A stretch of DNA of 64,000 nucleotides. Source: Iris pallida (Eukaryota; Streptophyta; Magnoliopsida; Asparagales; Iridaceae). The notes beneath the pieces are model-generated. The model ran no database searches. It was not told where the DNA came from and saw only the letters and a list, made by a program, of their open reading frames with translations. Shown in pieces: positions 1 to 11,517 of this stretch. The DNA lies in contig JANAVB010010791.1 in NCBI GenBank assembly GCA_029216955.1, positions 8,795,826 through 8,859,825 on the forward strand, given 5' to 3'. The position numbers and the translations under genes were made by a program. How positions within the stretch are numbered: the stretch's first letter is position 1; the number at the start of each line of letters is the position of its first letter.

Positions 1-469
1 TCGTGCATTTCGAACGAATTCTCGCCGTGACGCGCGCGAAATCAAGTCCGATTTGGCGCCCGTCGCAGCAACTTCGCGTGCGATTTTTGAGAAATCCGAC
101 CGTTGGATCGGTAATTTCTTCACTCCGTCACAATCTCGGTATATCCATCTTCACTCCTGTCAATTTTTGTCCATAAATTTTATCGTTTGATACATCAAAA
201 CCGGCCACCAAGTTGACCGTTTAAATTGTATAAATTTTGGACAATTTCGTGGAGCCAACTTCGTCAGCTTGTACCTCCTCCACTGCAGCTTTATTTGGCG
301 TGCTACCAGTTCCTGTGCAAAGCTGGTATAGCCCTCTTACTACCCCTCCAGTTTTGTTTCATTGTGAGCTTGTTTGATTGGTTGAATTCGATGCCAAAGT
401 TGGCCGTCCGAATTCGTAATTTCCAACTTGTAAAATTCCATTCTTGAATAGGGGACTCCATATTTCATT

Positions 470-960
470 TCTGACACCACCAGTAGACTCGTGGCGTCGT
501 TCTGGCATGTTTTCATATAAAATTTGTTAGATTTGGAGGACGTGGGCCCTGGCACGTATTTCGGTGCAAAGTGGATCCCACAGTCATGGTCAACGGGACT
601 TTTTAACGCCGGCTCATCGGAATCCAATTCCGGATATACCGTTGAGTTCGTATCATCATTCTGGACTCGTTGACATGTAGTTTGCTGAGTTTTGAGAACA
701 TTGGCTCCGGCACGCATTTCCGTGCAAATCGAAATTCTAATGTTCTGGTCAACGGACCAAATTGAGATCGGGTCAACGGAATCCAATTCTGGATATACCG
801 TTGGGTTCGCATCGTCATTCTGGTTTCGGAGACATATAATTTGTCATGTTTTGTATGCTTGTTTTCTTGTACGTTTTTTGGTGCAAAACGGCTCCGACAC
901 GGATACCGTTTTGACCCAAAATTACCTTTTTGCCCTTGTGTCCAAATTGGACCGATGGGT
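470..960 (+). repeat. About three diverged ~160-bp tandem repeats inside the E0 LTR
   Basis: The phrase GGAATCCAATTCYGGATATA recurs at 619 and 778, 159 bases apart. A third, weaker copy begins upstream near 470. Each unit contains a GGCTCCGGCACG-like block and a GTCAACGG block. The copies are diverged, with no long open frame maintained between them, so this is a degenerate LTR-internal repeat. Confidence 0.6.
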
Positions 961-1117
961 AGGCTATCCTAGCTAATTTGACCATTCTGGACACGTTGGC
1001 GATGTTTATTTCATCATCCGACAATGTTTGTAGATAGTTTCTCTATGTATCACCTTTTAGTATAATTAATTCTTATAATATTCGTATTTTGGGATTAGTA
1101 CAACGAAACTGAGATCG

Positions 1118-1208
1118 GTCAATTCCAGCGATCTCACATCGCTGAAATTGACAAGGCGGACACGTGGATCACTAGAATAAGATTATTAACTTTACCGTTA
1201 ATCATCTT
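1118..1208 (+). other. Twin inverted repeats (hairpins) conserved with E3 LTRs
   Basis: At 1118-1152, GTCAATTCCAGCGAT is followed after five bases by ATCGCTGAAATTGAC, a 15-bp stem with one mismatch. At 1179-1208, AAGATTATTAAC is followed by GTTAATCATCTT, a 12-bp stem with one mismatch. Homologous pairs occur in the E3 LTRs at 25742-25836 and 44911-45001. The role is unknown; position within LTRs suggests a regulatory or RNA structure. Confidence 0.6.
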
Positions 1209-1283
1209 ATCTCGATTTGCGTGTCATAAGTTTTGACGTACGAATAACGAAGTACACTTTATATCTTTAATAATTAGACTAGA

Positions 1284-1398
1284 ATTGACCCTGTTTGACC
1301 AGAGTTGACCAGTTGACCAAAAGTCAACTGTAAGTCAACACTTGACCTAGTTTGACTAGATTGTTGACCGGAGTTGACCTAGAGTTGATTTGACTTAG
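1284..1398 (+). promoter_or_regulatory. Dense cluster of W-box cores (TTGAC) in the E0 LTR
   Basis: About ten TTGACC, TTGACT or reverse-complement GTCAAC motifs lie within roughly 115 bases. TTGAC[C/T] is the known core bound by plant WRKY factors. The clustering is visible directly. A role in stress- or defence-responsive LTR transcription is inference. Confidence 0.5.
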
Positions 1399-2556
1399 AA
1401 GAACCTTGGATAATATAGATTGCTTGTAGAGATTCATTTATTACAACTTGAACACCTTGAAACCTGTGTTGCTTTAAATAGGACTCTGTGGCTTCAGTTG
1501 GACCCCTATACCTATCAGTTGTTCAGGTTATCAGGCGAGTACATTCTCTGATCATTTCATATCCTGTTAGAATTACTCTCCTGCTTTAAATTACTTTACT
1601 TGATGCTGTCACGTTGGTCACACGGATTAGTACTATATGGATCCCTTCTTGAGATGTTATCCCTTCAGGGAGCATCGGATACTACATGTTCTGTACGTTT
1701 CACTTACATGGTGTATCACTATGCTTCATGGTTCATTGAATCACTTGTGACATGTACTCTCATGATCACAGAGTCTTCCTTGAATCATTCCATTTATTGG
1801 GCTTCCTAGAATCCCCATTTATCGGACTATCATGTACCACCCTTCGGGGGCCATTACATGAATCATAACATAACCTGGCTGGATCCTTGTGTATTGATTG
1901 GGGGTATGGGAGAGTAGAAGTGGACATGTGAATAATATCCAAGTAGTGTAGCATCAGAATCATTCCATAGTGTAGCATTAGAATCATCCTATGCCATTTA
2001 TATGTCTATATTATACTCTGACTCACTAGCCACTGTTAGTTCTCTATTTATAGTAGATATTTCTATTACAGTTCTCTCTCTGTTTATATATTGTATTTCT
2101 TTCAGATCATGTATCCTACTTTACTGCATGATTATATTTTCTAACCTGCTATAATTTGTTGAGATGTACTGTGCTCGCTCCTGTCCTGACTGGACCTGTT
2201 GATAAATTTTACAGATAGCCTGGAGGTTGCCTGCTAGCCTAGAGGGGACACAGTAGAGGTTGTATAGATAGTTATTTCAGTTGTCTGGAGTTGTATTTAC
2301 TTTATGGATTACTGTATTTGAGATTTGAGATGTTTTTCTGGGTTGTGTATCTTAGACACTTAGACTTTTATTATGCTCTACCTTAGATGTGATTGAGACT
2401 GTATTGCTATGTCACCTCCATTCGGAGAGTATATACTGTACAGGTACCTTTATATTGTTAGATGATTGACCTAGGACACGTTCTACCGCCGACACTGCAG
2501 CGTAGGCTGGGCGCTGTTACGTACTCGTACCCTCACGGTGGGTGCAGGTCGTGACA

Positions 2557-3063
2557 TATTCACATCACCAGTATTAATGTAATGAACACTACCAGCTTTC
2601 CTGCAGGTGCAATTAGAGAAAATGAATGATCCAAAGTGACAACCCAGATGCATCATCCTAAGGAGCCAAAAATTAGAAGAGATACAAAGGAATGAGTTTT
2701 CTGTCAAAGAGATGGTCATCTGTTTCAAAGAGTTAGTTTTGTATATAAAGGGATGTAATATATGTAACAAGATCATTGTAATCTGTATAGTTCATGAGAG
2801 ATTGTAAGCCAAGTACGGTATGTATTAGAGAGATAATGAGAGCTTTGTAATTGATTCAAGAATATTAATAAAGAAATTGATTTATCTATCATTGTGTTTA
2901 CTTTGACTTTCTACTATATTGTCCACTACTGCTTCAATTTTTGCAATTATGTTTCACTATGTTATTGTCAATCTTGTCTATTTTGTCATTGTACAGGTCT
3001 TGGGCTTGTGCAAGCGCAACTTAGGCTTGCACAACATTACGCCCAAGTGAAGAGGAACGGTTC
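2557..3063 (+). other. Old copia-LTR-like remnant; insertion target of E1
   Basis: This AT-rich stretch contains TATATAAAGGG near 2742, followed by repeated purine-rich GAGAGATAATGAGAG-type sequence and AATAAAG near 2870, as is common in copia LTRs. Its last five bases, GGTTC (3059-3063), are repeated at 22962-22966 after E1, so both flanks were once continuous. No convincing coding frame is present. The copia assignment is weak. Confidence 0.35.
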
Positions 3064-6000
3064 TGTCACGACCCGTACCCAATATTTGGGCATGAACCGT
3101 GTACACGCCCAACCTACGCCGCAGAGTCGACGGTAGAACGCTGTAACAATATGATGAACAACCACGCAATAATATAATTCTCATATGGGACAACCACAAC
3201 TCAAAGTCACAGCTCAATAACTAGAAGGTGAAATAAATATCCATCTCAAAGGAAATGTATAATAATAAAATCAAATGATATCTCCACTACAAGTCTCAAC
3301 ATCAACTCAAAATCCAATACAAAGTCTCAACTCTAACTAAAATGAATCTAAGCAAATGCAGCAGGATCAGACGATGCGTACTCCTCCTAATAAGCAAAAT
3401 CTGTCTCTACTAAATCTCCCATGTATGGGCCATACTGGTCAGGGCACTCGACCTCCTCGCAATCACCTAAAATTGTTTGGTTACCCAGTCAGGATAGAAC
3501 GAGTACAATTCATTGAATGCAATTCCAATATATGAAAGTGACTATAAATAAAGGTTAGACATCAATCATGAGTTTTGAAAATAAATAGTAAAGCCGTGAG
3601 AAAAGACAGTAAATCAATAGTAAATAAAGTAGACAAATACCTTCCCAACGGTTAGAAATACCTTTGATATGTGATCGGTCTGGGACACTACACCGCACAG
3701 TCTACGAGGTCTACTTGTATAAAAAATAAGCACTGTCTACGAGGTCTACTTGCATGAAAAATAAGCACTGTCTACGAGGTCTACTTGCAGAAAAATAAGC
3801 ACCGTCTACGAGGTCTACTTGCAGAAAAATAAGCACTGTCTACGAGGTCTACTTGCAGAAAAATAAGCACTATCTATGGTCGGATCACATATCTTTGGTA
3901 TTTCCTATTCCCGACTCAATGTTTTATGATAAAATAAAATTAACATAATTAATAACCAATCAATGAGATATAGTAAAATTCAATATTGAAAACAGACAAC
4001 AAACTCTACTCTCCTGAGGTCCTGAACTGCTGTAATAGATCCAATGCCAAGTCTGAGCCCAAATGACCTATTTAATAATTTATAAGGATCAATATACAAT
4101 ATTGAATGTGTAAAATCAGCAATTATTTTATTGGCCTATTGCATGGCCTAGGTTACCCTTTTTCCCTTAGGTTGAAATCTCTAACACTAGTGCTTGGGGT
4201 GAACCTGTACTGAAAATCATGATAAAGTACTAAGTGTTATTCTAATAACTATCCTAATGTCATCCTTCAATCCCAATACCCAGACCTCCTTGTTATTGAC
4301 TGCTGTTTAGCTACCTTGTGGAAATATCCCCTATATATACTTACTATAGGCACCCTCTATATCAGTACTAGAGGATAAGTGCCCTTAGTACCCTTGAACC
4401 TAAAGCAAATAGAATACATAACAAACTCATTGGTTGTGTGACCCCTGTGTGTCCAGGTTTGGAAGGGCAGCCTATAGACTTGGGTTTTTAGCCATCCTGT
4501 TATAGGTAAGGTACCACATATTATGTTTACAACTTCTAGTCCTAATACACCTCTTCTAATCCTATTTAGCTTGTCAGGTTCAGGGGTTTAGGCATATACT
4601 AGGAACACTCAGGCATTTAAAGTCTACAGATACATAGTCCCTAAGGGTTCCTAGGTCCAGGGAGTGCTGTCTTACCTAGCCTGCTCATCCTGCTGGTGTC
4701 TAATATTACACTAAGTGATCTGCCTGGTTTTGCCCAAAGGGTATAGCTCTATATATATACTATTGTATCCCTTCTTAATAAGTCTGTACCCTCAAGTCCT
4801 GAACTTTACTTCATCATTCTTTTGAAATACTCAGTCATAGAGAAAACAATATATTGTACACAGTAGCATCACCTGGTTACAAGAGAAGTCCTAGATCAGG
4901 ATCTCATGGGTACATATCTTGATACCCCACCCTTGGTATCCTGGACGTACACTTGGTTGTCTTTCCCATCCTGGCACACTATAGGAAAGTATACCCTGAG
5001 CTAACACTCTACTGGTCAACCAGCCCTTGCCTACCAGGTCAGGTCATAGGTGAAATCCTAAAAGCAATATCAACACTATTATGGCAGTTCTCTGTGTGTG
5101 TAGAGGTTACCATTTCCATGAAGGTGCTGTAGATAACTCTACCCCATCCTAAGTCTTTGTTAGACCTGTGTACCAGATAGTCTAAAGTGATTTGGACTTG
5201 GCGTCCACAAAGTGTCCTTGTATCTGTTAGCCTTGGCTTCCAGGAAGTTCAGCTACTTACATTGGTGTTGGGGGACAGTCCCTTGTTTCCTGGGACTGAT
5301 AACTTTGTGTGTAACCTCTGGGTGACACTGACTAACCTGATAGGATTGGGTAATACTAGTCAGGCCTGATATCCCATTACACATCCAACATAGAACCCCA
5401 CCTGGCATTGGTATTCCTCTGCCACCAAGTGTATCAGTTGGGTCAACTGGCCTGACTCTCCTGATACCTATTTCTTTGATACATCACTCCTTGTTATCTA
5501 GATGCACACATGATTGCCTGTCAGGTGATATGGAATGCAACCCCATTGTCCAAGGTTCCTAGGCTTTTCCTAGTTCTTAGCCTCTACTCTAAACATTTCT
5601 CTACTGTATCTTATCAACCACAGTATCAGGAACAGTCACAATGGTTCCCTGGTTCACCCATTCAACATACACTACTCCCTGTCATCCTGGTGCTCATATA
5701 GCTAACGTGTGTGTTCTTCCAAGAGATGGTGTAGGTATTGCATATGGATTACATGTGTCGGTCATAGAGGTGTCCTCTAAAAAGTCTGAGATCCTAGGCC
5801 CTCTGTGTACCTCGATTGGAGATATGATTTAGAGTATCTGCTATAGGCCTACCCCCCCTTTTCCTGCACATCTAATGGGGAATTATTTCAAACACCTACC
5901 CTTCTATCAAAGTGCCATGCAAGATCAGAGTATTCAATGCTTGAGAGAGAAGAAGAAGTACCTGTTTCAACACAAACTCCTACTCTCTGCCGATCTCCTG

Positions 6001-6400
6001 ATGCCTGCATTAGGGTGGTTTGCTAGGGTTTGTAAGGGAACACAGTTGGATCATTGCTTGTGTATATATATGTGATGGGGATGTGATCAAGAGAAGGATT
6101 CGAGAGATTTCAGGTTTTGTTTGAATTAGATTCAAGCTTATCATCTGATGTTTAAAAATAGTCAATATTTGAATTGGGTTAGGAGTGCAGACCCTCCCCT
6201 CGTGTAATAGTGATTTTGAATTCAAACTTTACACTTGAACCCCTGGCAGTATAGGCTTTTGCAAGAAGCCCCCATATACATATTTAGATATTTATTTACA
6301 TGTAGTATTGTGTCTAAAACAACCAATTGTCTAAGTTGGAATAAATGAGAAATTAACTAAATAGTAATTAATAAATAATAAAAAATTGATGGGGCTTACA
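3064..6400 (-). repeat. E1 3' LTR (3337 bp)
   Basis: It matches the split copy at 11518-12950 plus 21013-22961 nearly throughout; the matching copy is about 40 bases longer, mainly because of one extra 34-bp minisatellite unit. Ends are TG...CA. Short open frames inside recur in both LTR copies and are not genes. Confidence 0.92.
3700..3871 (+). repeat. LTR minisatellite, 5 units of ~34 bp
   Basis: Five head-to-tail copies of a unit that starts GTCTACGAGGTCTACTTGCA and ends AATAAGCACT. The equivalent array in the other E1 LTR (12153-12358) has six copies. Confidence 0.9.
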
Positions 6401-6415
6401 AGTCTACCCCTATTT
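6401..6415 (-). other. E1 polypurine tract
   Basis: Read on minus, AAATAGGGGTAGACT abuts the 3' LTR start TGTAAGCCCC. It lies just after a TTTCGAGGACGAAA motif that also precedes the polypurine tracts of E2 and E8. The polypurine tract primes plus-strand DNA synthesis. Confidence 0.75.
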
Positions 6416-6467
6416 GAATTAATTTTCGTCCTCGAAATTCAGCTGAAATGTAGTGTAGAATTGTACC

Positions 6468-9400
6468 TCAGTCCTCAAAGAGGTAGGGGTAGCGCTCGCG
6501 CATCTCATCCTCTCTCTCCCAGGTGGACTCGCCCGGGGAGTGGTGTCTCCACGCGATGCGAACCAAGGGAATCACTTGATTCCTTAGCACCTTCTCTCTG
6601 CGGTCCAAGATCTCCATGGGCTGCTCCTAATAACTGAGACTCGGTCCCACCTCGATCTCTGAATGGTCCAAAACATGGCTAAGGTCTGCCACGTATCGTC
6701 GCAACTGTGATACGTGGAACACGTTGTGCACTCATTCCAGTGCAGGCAGCAGGGCTAATCGGTATGCTACTGTAGCGATTTTCTCGAGGATCTCAAATGG
6801 CCCAATGAAACGTGGGCTGAGTTTACCGTCTTTACCGAAACGGATAGTGCCACGTGTCGGAGAAATTTTCAAAAACACCAAGTCACCGACCTAGATGCAC
6901 AAAATGTTAACACAAAACTCATAATCACACATGCAATTAAATCTTAAGTAAATTCTATACCTCAAACTCTAACGGCCTATGGTGACTGTCGGCCAAGTAT
7001 TTCTGCCTGTCCTGGGCTACGCGAAGCCGCTCTCTAATCATCTTGACTTTCTCCGCAGCATCTACTACCATCTCTGGTACCAATAGTGCACGCTCTCCCA
7101 CATCGTCCTAAGACAGCGGGGTACGACATCTCCGACCATAAAATGATTCGAAAGGGGACATCTCGATACTATCTTGGTAGCTATTGTTATAGGAGAACTC
7201 CACGAGATGAAGGTGGTCCTCCAATGAGCCACCAAAGTCTAGTACGCACGTCCGCATCATATCTTCGAGTATCTGAATGGTTCGCTCTGACTGTCCATCT
7301 GTCTGCGGATGATATGTAGTGCTGAACTTGAGCGCCGTGCCCAAGCTGTCCTGTAGGCTTCTCAAAATATGAGATGTGAACCTGCTATCACGGTCTGACA
7401 CGATACTCACCGGAACCCCGTGTAGTCTGACTATCTGCTTCACATAAAGCTCTGCCAGCTTCTCTGTAGATAACCCCACTTTAAATGGATTAAAGTGGGC
7501 CGATTTGGTCAACCTGTCAACGATGACCCAAATCGCATCCTTTCTGCCCGATGACCGTGGAAGACCGGAAACGAAATCCATAGTGATGTGTTCCCACTTC
7601 AACTCGGGTATCGGTAACGGCTGCAACAATCCTCCTTGTCTCTGCCTCTCGACTTTGACCTGCTGACATACGAGGCACCTAGAAACAAAACGGGCCACTT
7701 TCCGTTCATACCATACCACCACACATGGTTGCGCAAATCCTTGTACATCTTATTGGCTCCCGAATGTAGAGAATACTGGGAACGGTGTGCCTCCTGCATA
7801 ACTTCCTCTCTCAACTCCCCACTAGGTACACAAAGTCTCATCCCGTGCCGCAATGAACCATCCTCTGCAATAATGAAGTCGTCTAGCAAGCCGGCCCATG
7901 CTTGTGCTATGATGCTCTTCAGCTGCTCATCCTGATGCTATGCCTCCTGAATCCTGTCCATCAGCCCTGTCTGAATCTGCATGTCCATCATCTGCATCTC
8001 GGTTCCTGGGATGACGATCACGATGCCCAAACTCTCTAAATTCGCTAATAAGTGACGATCTCGAGTCAAGCACATTGCTATGGGATACCTGCTCAAAGTA
8101 TCTGCAACAACGTTGGCTTTTCCCGGATGATACTGTAGAGAAATATCATAGTCACTCATCAGCTCAAGCCATCTCTTCGTACAAATAATGTCTCCACAGC
8201 TTCAAGGCGAAGATCACGGCTGCCAACTCTAGGTCGTGAGTGGGGTAGTTCTTCTCATGCGGTCTCAACTGTCGAGACGCATAGGCTATCACTCTCTTGT
8301 TCTGCTCTAGGACACAGCCCAGTCCTTTGCCCGAGGCATCACTATAAATGGTGAAACCTCCCGATCTCGAAGGCAAAGCCAATATAGGGGCTGTCGTCAG
8401 TCTCTTCTTCAATTCATCAAACGCAGCCTGGCAATCCTCCGTCCATACGAACTCCACATCCTTCCTTGTGAGCCTAGTAAGCGGCTCTATAATCTGAACG
8501 AAGTCCTGCACGAACTTCCGATAATACCCTGCTAACCCCAAGAAGCTTCGTATCTCTGCCACTGTAGTCGGAGTAGACCATGCTTCCACTGCTGTCACCT
8601 TCTTCGGATCGACGGATATACCGTCGCCAGTCACCACATGACCAAGGAACTCCATCTTGTCCAAGAAGAACTCACATTTCGAAAGTTTTCCATAGAGCTT
8701 CTCCTTCCTGAGGGTCTCTAGCACGATCCTCAGATGTTCATCGTGCTCCTCCGGTGTTTTTGAATAGATGAGTATGTCATCGATAAACACCACTACGAAC
8801 TTGTCAAGGTATGGATGGAATACCTTGTTCATCAAGTTTATGAAGACTGTCGGGGCATTGGTCAACCCGAACGGCATCACCATGAACTCGTATTGTCCGT
8901 ACTTGGTCCGGAAGGCAGTCTTCGGTATATCTTCTTTCTTCACTTTCAACTTATGGTAACCCGACCTCAAATCTATCTTGGAAAATACCCGCGTGCCGCT
9001 CAACTGATCGAAGAGATCATCTATCCTCGATAGTGGATATTTGTTCTTGATAGTGTGATTGTTCAAGGTTCGGTAGTCGATGCACATTCGTACCGTACCA
9101 TCTTTCTTCGGCACAAAAAGGACAGGGGATCCTTATGGTGATTAACTCTCTCTGATGAACCCCTTCTCTAGCAATTCGTCGATCTGCTTCTTCAATTCTT
9201 CAGCCTCCTTGTTGTTGATCCTGTACACCGGTTGAGCCGTCGGTTCTGCGCCTGGCACTAGATCAATAGCAAACTCAATGTCCCTGTCTGGCGGCAATCC
9301 TGGTAAGTCTTCAGGAAAAACGTACATGAACTCCGTGATGATGGGATGCGGGATCTCCTCTCCCTCGATCATAGCTCCACAAATAACTCCGTACTGCTGC

Positions 9401-9846
9401 TCAACTGCTCCTCTCACAAACTCGAATGTCAGTACCCCCGGAGGACTGAATACAACACATCCTCGGTGGAAGTCTATACTGGCAAAGTTCTTACTCTACC
9501 AATCCATACCGAGAATGATGTCGAAACTCGGTAGTGGCATTACGAGTAAGTTGGCACGCAACTCCCTTCCTCCCAAGGTGACGCGCCGCCTCATGCAAAT
9601 ATCCTTGACTAGGATAACGCCTCTGCCTGTCATAATTTTACAACTATCGCCCAAGGTTACAGATGCTATACCATGCTTGAATACAAAAGCTACAGAGATA
9701 AAACTATGGGATGCACCGGAATCAAATAAAGCTACAGGGGAAATAGAATCAAGAAGTATGGAACCTGCTATCACGTCCGGGGTAGGCTCTGGCTCCTTAA
9801 CGGCCATAGCAAAAGCTCGGCCCTGCTGGGGTGCGCCTCTCTGCTG
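6468..9846 (-). pseudogene. E1 pol: protease, RT, RNase H, integrase, chromodomain (broken)
   Basis: Aspartic protease has [10 protein letters not shown] near 9710; its frame ends LGMDW followed by TAG at 9496-9498. Two TAA codons interrupt the finger region near 9140. RT (about 8164-9114 and upstream) carries the active-site motif FIDDILIYS. RNase H begins [13 protein letters not shown] but has lost ~26 residues around 8165-8185, including the TDHKSL-type Asp, and the frame shifts there. Integrase follows, with an HHCC-like region near 7780-7650 and a DDE core: Asp in ITMDFVSG, Asp in VSDRDSR, Glu in GQSERT. A 70-bp GT-AG gap (6891-6960) precedes VGDLVFLK. The C-terminal chromodomain includes VRIAWRHHSPGESTWE and ends YPYLFED with TGA at 6468-6470. 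The enzyme set would copy and integrate the element, but this copy cannot. Confidence 0.9.
6891..6960 (-). other. Intron-like GT-AG interruption in E1 integrase
   Basis: On minus, the reading frame ...RPLEFE stops at GAG, then GTATAGAATT...GCATCTAG, then resumes GTC GGT GAC (VGDLVFLK). The 70-base segment contains stops and is not a multiple of three; removing it restores a continuous phase-0 frame exactly. E2 is continuous here ([13 protein letters not shown]). A spliced intron is the simplest reading; a later insertion with fortuitous ends is possible. Confidence 0.6.
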
Positions 9847-11286
9847 GTGCTGAGCGAAACGCTGCTGCTGAGTGGGTAGTGGGGGACCTCGTGGCTGAGG
9901 TGCTGCTGGTCCTCTCTGTGCCGGTGCCGTCTCGTGTCCTGTCCGCTTAGGGACCAGTAAGCAGTCTTTCAGCTGATGCGATGGAGATCCACAATATAAT
10001 CATGCTCCGAGTCTCTTCCGACAGTCGTCCCAAATGTGTCTGCTCCTCCCACAGTGAGTGCAGTGCGGAACCTGCTGTTGCTGTCTCTGCGGCTGCTGAG
10101 TCTGGGCTCGGGCTGGAACCCGATTCTGCTGGTATGCTGGGGTTTTACCAACAGACTGGAACTGCTGATGATGATGGTGCTGAAAGGTCTTCGGCTAGAA
10201 TTGGAGACGCTTCGCTGGGGCTGATTGATTGCTGCTCCCACCAAAAGTCTCTCGACTCCTCTTCGGTCTGTAATTCAGTTCTTCCTCCACTGCTTGGGCG
10301 ACCTCCAGAATCTCCTCATAGGTAGTAGCTCGGCTGGTGGCGATGGCCAAGTGAATCTCGTGTGACAGTCCCTTCCTGAACCGTCGCGCTTTGTCTTTCG
10401 GGGTGCTGACCAAGTTCTCCGCAAAGCGACTGAGGCGATAAAACTCTGTTGTATACTCATCGACGGTGTAGTTGCCTTGTTCCAGATGCTCGAATTGGCT
10501 TACTAGTGCCTCTCGTGCCACATATTGGTAGAACTTCTTGAACAGGCGCTTGAACTCCTCCCAAGTTACGTCTGGAGCAGAAAATCGGGGCTCGCCTTGG
10601 TACCATGTCCATGCGATGTCGAAAAGCTATCCACTAACTGACTCGATCTTTAGATCTTCTGGGACTCGGGCCATCGTCAGGTATCGTTCAACGTTCCCCA
10701 TCCACTCGTCAGCGTAGATAATCCCCTCTGTCCCATGAACCTCTCTGGGCTTAAAGTCCATGAAGTGCTTAGGATCCTCCGGTCGCTGTCAGGGAGCATC
10801 TCGAATCTGAAGTGCCTCTCTCAAGGTGTCGCGAAACATGTTGGCCTGCTGCTGGATGATCCCGAGAAGTGTTACATTGTCCAGTGCTGGTGGCGGGGGC
10901 AGTGCAGGTACCGGGTATATCGCTGGCGCGGGATGTATAGTAGGTGCTGGGTACATCGCTGGAGCTGGGTGCATGGCTGGTGCTGGGTACATATAGGGAG
11001 CCTGCTGCATCGTAGGTACGGAATACATGGCTGGTGCTGGATGCATCGTAGGTGGTGGATAAATTATTGGTGCCGGTGGAGGAATGGGTGCTGGTGCTAG
11101 AGTCTGCGGAGGGAACTGTGGTGGAGGTGGAATGTCGTCCCTGCGGAACCTCGAGTACTGTGGCTGAGCCAATCCGCCCTGATGAGTAAGCTGGCCTCCC
11201 TGAGTCGAAGGAGTCTCGTAGGTAAAAAATCAGCCAGCTGCCAGTGGCGTGTTCAGTGCGGCGTTGTTCCTGTCTTGCGAATCCAT
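9847..11286 (-). pseudogene. E1 gag (broken)
   Basis: The probable start is the ATG at 11286-11284 (MDSQDRNNAALN). An in-frame TGA follows at codon 19, and the same frame continues through AQPQYSRFRRDDIPPP. The N-terminal part is a Pro/Ala/Met-rich run of repeated MHPAPAMYPAP-like units (about 10900-11110). The capsid-like part is readable at 10195-10521 (retrotrans_gag type), but stops separate it from the N-terminus. A CCHC zinc knuckle, C-x2-C-x4-H-x4-C (CTHCGRSRHIWDDC), lies at about 10030-10072 and would bind RNA. Gag would form the particle. Several stops make it a pseudogene. Confidence 0.85.
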
Positions 11287-11491
11287 TGGCTGAAAATAAG
11301 AAAATCATTAGGCGATAGAACGATTCAAACAGGATGCATAAAGGTACTTGAAATCGAATATAGAAGTCAATGACGCAATTTTCAACTCATGAAGACAGTC
11401 CTTAGGTCCCTATTCCTAGTCCTAGTCACAGGCCTGCAGTAGTACGACTAACTTAAGTACTACCACGGTTTCGCTGGTCTTGCAAAACGTC

Positions 11492-11509
11492 GACCTGCAT
11501 GGGCTACTA
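11492..11509 (-). other. Conserved leader motif just inside E1 5' LTR (possible PBS)
   Basis: On minus, TAGTAGCCCATGCAGGTC follows the 5' LTR end (GGTCGTGACA) after about 8 bases. Related motifs hold the same position in E3 (27294-27311) and E8 (58121-58138). It is not the initiator-Met PBS. Its tRNA match, if any, is unknown. Confidence 0.45.
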
Positions 11510-11517
11510 TAAAAACG

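Larger units (their letters stand above)
1..2556 (+). mobile_element. E0: partial LTR of a gypsy (chromovirus-type) element
   Basis: The stretch ends in GGTCGTGACA at 2556. Its last ~80 bases, read on the minus strand, resemble the start of the E1 LTR at 3064 (TGTCACGACC followed by related sequence). It also shares a ~150-bp block (about 1097-1255) with both E3 LTRs. It is therefore the right part of a long gypsy LTR in plus orientation, and its left end lies outside the window. The leader motif found just inside the 5' LTR of E1, E3 and E8 does not follow position 2556. I infer a solo or 3' LTR rather than a 5' LTR. It contains no gene. Confidence 0.75.

Noticed and set aside
3700..3871. 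Regular repeats considered as a CRISPR array
   Set aside because: Plant DNA, no unique spacers, no cas genes; it is an LTR minisatellite.
5187..5832. Open frames in the E1 LTR, with counterparts near 21741-22324
   Set aside because: Same reason: LTR duplicates, short, no recognisable protein.
6386..6637. Plus-strand frame at the E1 3' end
   Set aside because: Antisense of the chromodomain.
9278..9853. A 191-codon frame on plus opposite E1 protease
   Set aside because: Antisense shadow of the pol frame; no homology recognised.
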